Source of the DNA: an uncultured Hyphomicrobiales bacterium
Lineage (GTDB): Bacteria; Pseudomonadota; Alphaproteobacteria; Rhizobiales; Beijerinckiaceae
Direction: 5' to 3'
Assembly (NCBI GenBank): GCA_903916165.1
Contig: CAIWVR010000476.1
Coordinates: 1-16,972, forward strand
DNA length: 16,972 nt
This document shows, in pieces, positions 16,461-16,972 of the stretch (the stretch's first letter is position 1; every line of letters starts with the position of its first letter). Position numbers and translations under genes: made by a program. The notes beneath the pieces were generated by a model that was given only the letters and a program-made list of their open reading frames with translations, made no database searches and was not told where the DNA came from.

Positions 16461-16972
16461 ATGGCGCGGGATTTCGAAGACTTCTGCTGGCGGGATATTG
16501 TCGACAAGGACATTCTCGAAATTTACGAGCCCTACCGGCGCAAGACCTTTGTCGGCCCCAAGCCCGCCATCCTCGCGATCGACCTCTACAACAAGGCCTA
16601 TGACGGCGGGAACAAGCCGGTCATCGAGGTGAATCGCAAGCATCAGGGCTCGTGCGGCGAAAACGCCTGGAAGGCGATCGAGCCGACGAAGCAGCTGTTC
16701 GCGGCGGCGCGCGCCGCCGGCATTCCGGTGATTTATTCGACTCGCCACGTCAACACCAATGGCGTCTCGTCGACCTATCGCAACGTCAAGGAGACGCGTG
16801 ACGACCAGTACGACATCTATCACGAGTTCATCCCGCATCCGGGCGACCTGGTGATCTACAAGGAACGCGCCTCGGCCTTCTTTGGCACGCCGCTGGTCGC
16901 ACATCTGCGGCTTCTGGGCGTCGAGAGCCTGATCATCCTGGGTGAGAGCACGTCAGGGTGTGTGCGCGCGTC
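16461..16972 (+). CDS. Isochorismatase-fold cysteine hydrolase, partial (cut by window end)
   Basis: An open frame of 170 codons running off the window end. It shows the cysteine-hydrolase catalytic triad: Asp41 in AILAIDLYN, Lys134 in VIYKERASAFFGTPL and Cys167 in GESTSGCVRAS. The extended N-terminus (about 35 residues before the first strand) and the SGC context resemble N-carbamoylsarcosine amidase-like and related amidases rather than true isochorismatase. The ATG at 16461 has GGAG 6 nt upstream. The C-terminal ~50-70 residues expected of the family are missing because the window ends. The substrate is unknown. It follows thiL on the same strand after 90 bp and probably begins a separate accessory or catabolic unit. 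Confidence 0.85.
   Translation, partial: MARDFEDFCWRDIVDKDILEIYEPYRRKTFVGPKPAILAIDLYNKAYDGGNKPVIEVNRKHQGSCGENAWKAIEPTKQLFAAARAAGIPVIYSTRHVNTNGVSSTYRNVKETRDDQYDIYHEFIPHPGDLVIYKERASAFFGTPLVAHLRLLGVESLIILGESTSGCVRA

Overview
The window reads as a chromosomal segment of an alphaproteobacterium, most likely of the order Hyphomicrobiales (Rhizobiales). The evidence is high GC, a HemB with the aspartate-rich (Mg-type) metal site, a MarR-type regulator closely matching rhizobial LdtR next to a large Tat-exported L,D-transpeptidase, and the cluster glyA-nrdR-ribD-ribE-ribH-nusB-thiL. The genus cannot be fixed from the sequence.

Layout. 1-302: decayed C-terminus of a CBS-domain protein (probably an M50/site-2-type protease), frameshifted by a perfect 14-bp tandem duplication. 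299-815 (minus): a BrnT/BrnA-type toxin-antitoxin pair. 876-1895 (minus): hemB. 2039-2479 (plus): a four-helix DUF6163-like membrane protein. 2485-2581: a two-armed palindromic intergenic repeat. 2589-3596 (minus): a PF04909-type amidohydrolase. 3597-3891: AT-rich spacer with a perfect 10-bp inverted repeat upstream of ldtR. 3892-6056 (plus): ldtR, a terminator, then the L,D-transpeptidase, closed by a strong terminator. 6141-6740 (minus): an outer-membrane beta-barrel protein. 6980-9708 (plus): a GT2-GtrA fusion and a GT39-type transferase, translationally coupled. 9953-16370 (plus): glyA, nrdR, ribD, ribE, a DUF1778/GNAT (TacA/TacT-like) toxin-antitoxin pair, ribH, nusB, thiL. 16461-end (plus): a truncated isochorismatase-fold cysteine hydrolase.

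The backbone is housekeeping: tetrapyrrole synthesis (hemB), one-carbon metabolism (glyA), ribonucleotide reductase control (nrdR), riboflavin synthesis (ribD, ribE, ribH), antitermination (nusB), thiamine diphosphate synthesis (thiL) and peptidoglycan cross-linking under LdtR. Accessory pieces sit between these: two toxin-antitoxin modules, the amidohydrolase, and an envelope block (beta-barrel plus lipid-linked sugar transfer). The most notable arrangement is the GNAT toxin-antitoxin pair inside the riboflavin operon between ribE and ribH, followed by a possible terminator or attenuator hairpin just before ribH. I see no prophage, insertion sequence, CRISPR array, tRNA, rRNA or recognisable riboswitch. 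Nothing here convincingly amounts to a wholly new system; the findings are unusual arrangements of known families and unexplained DNA motifs.
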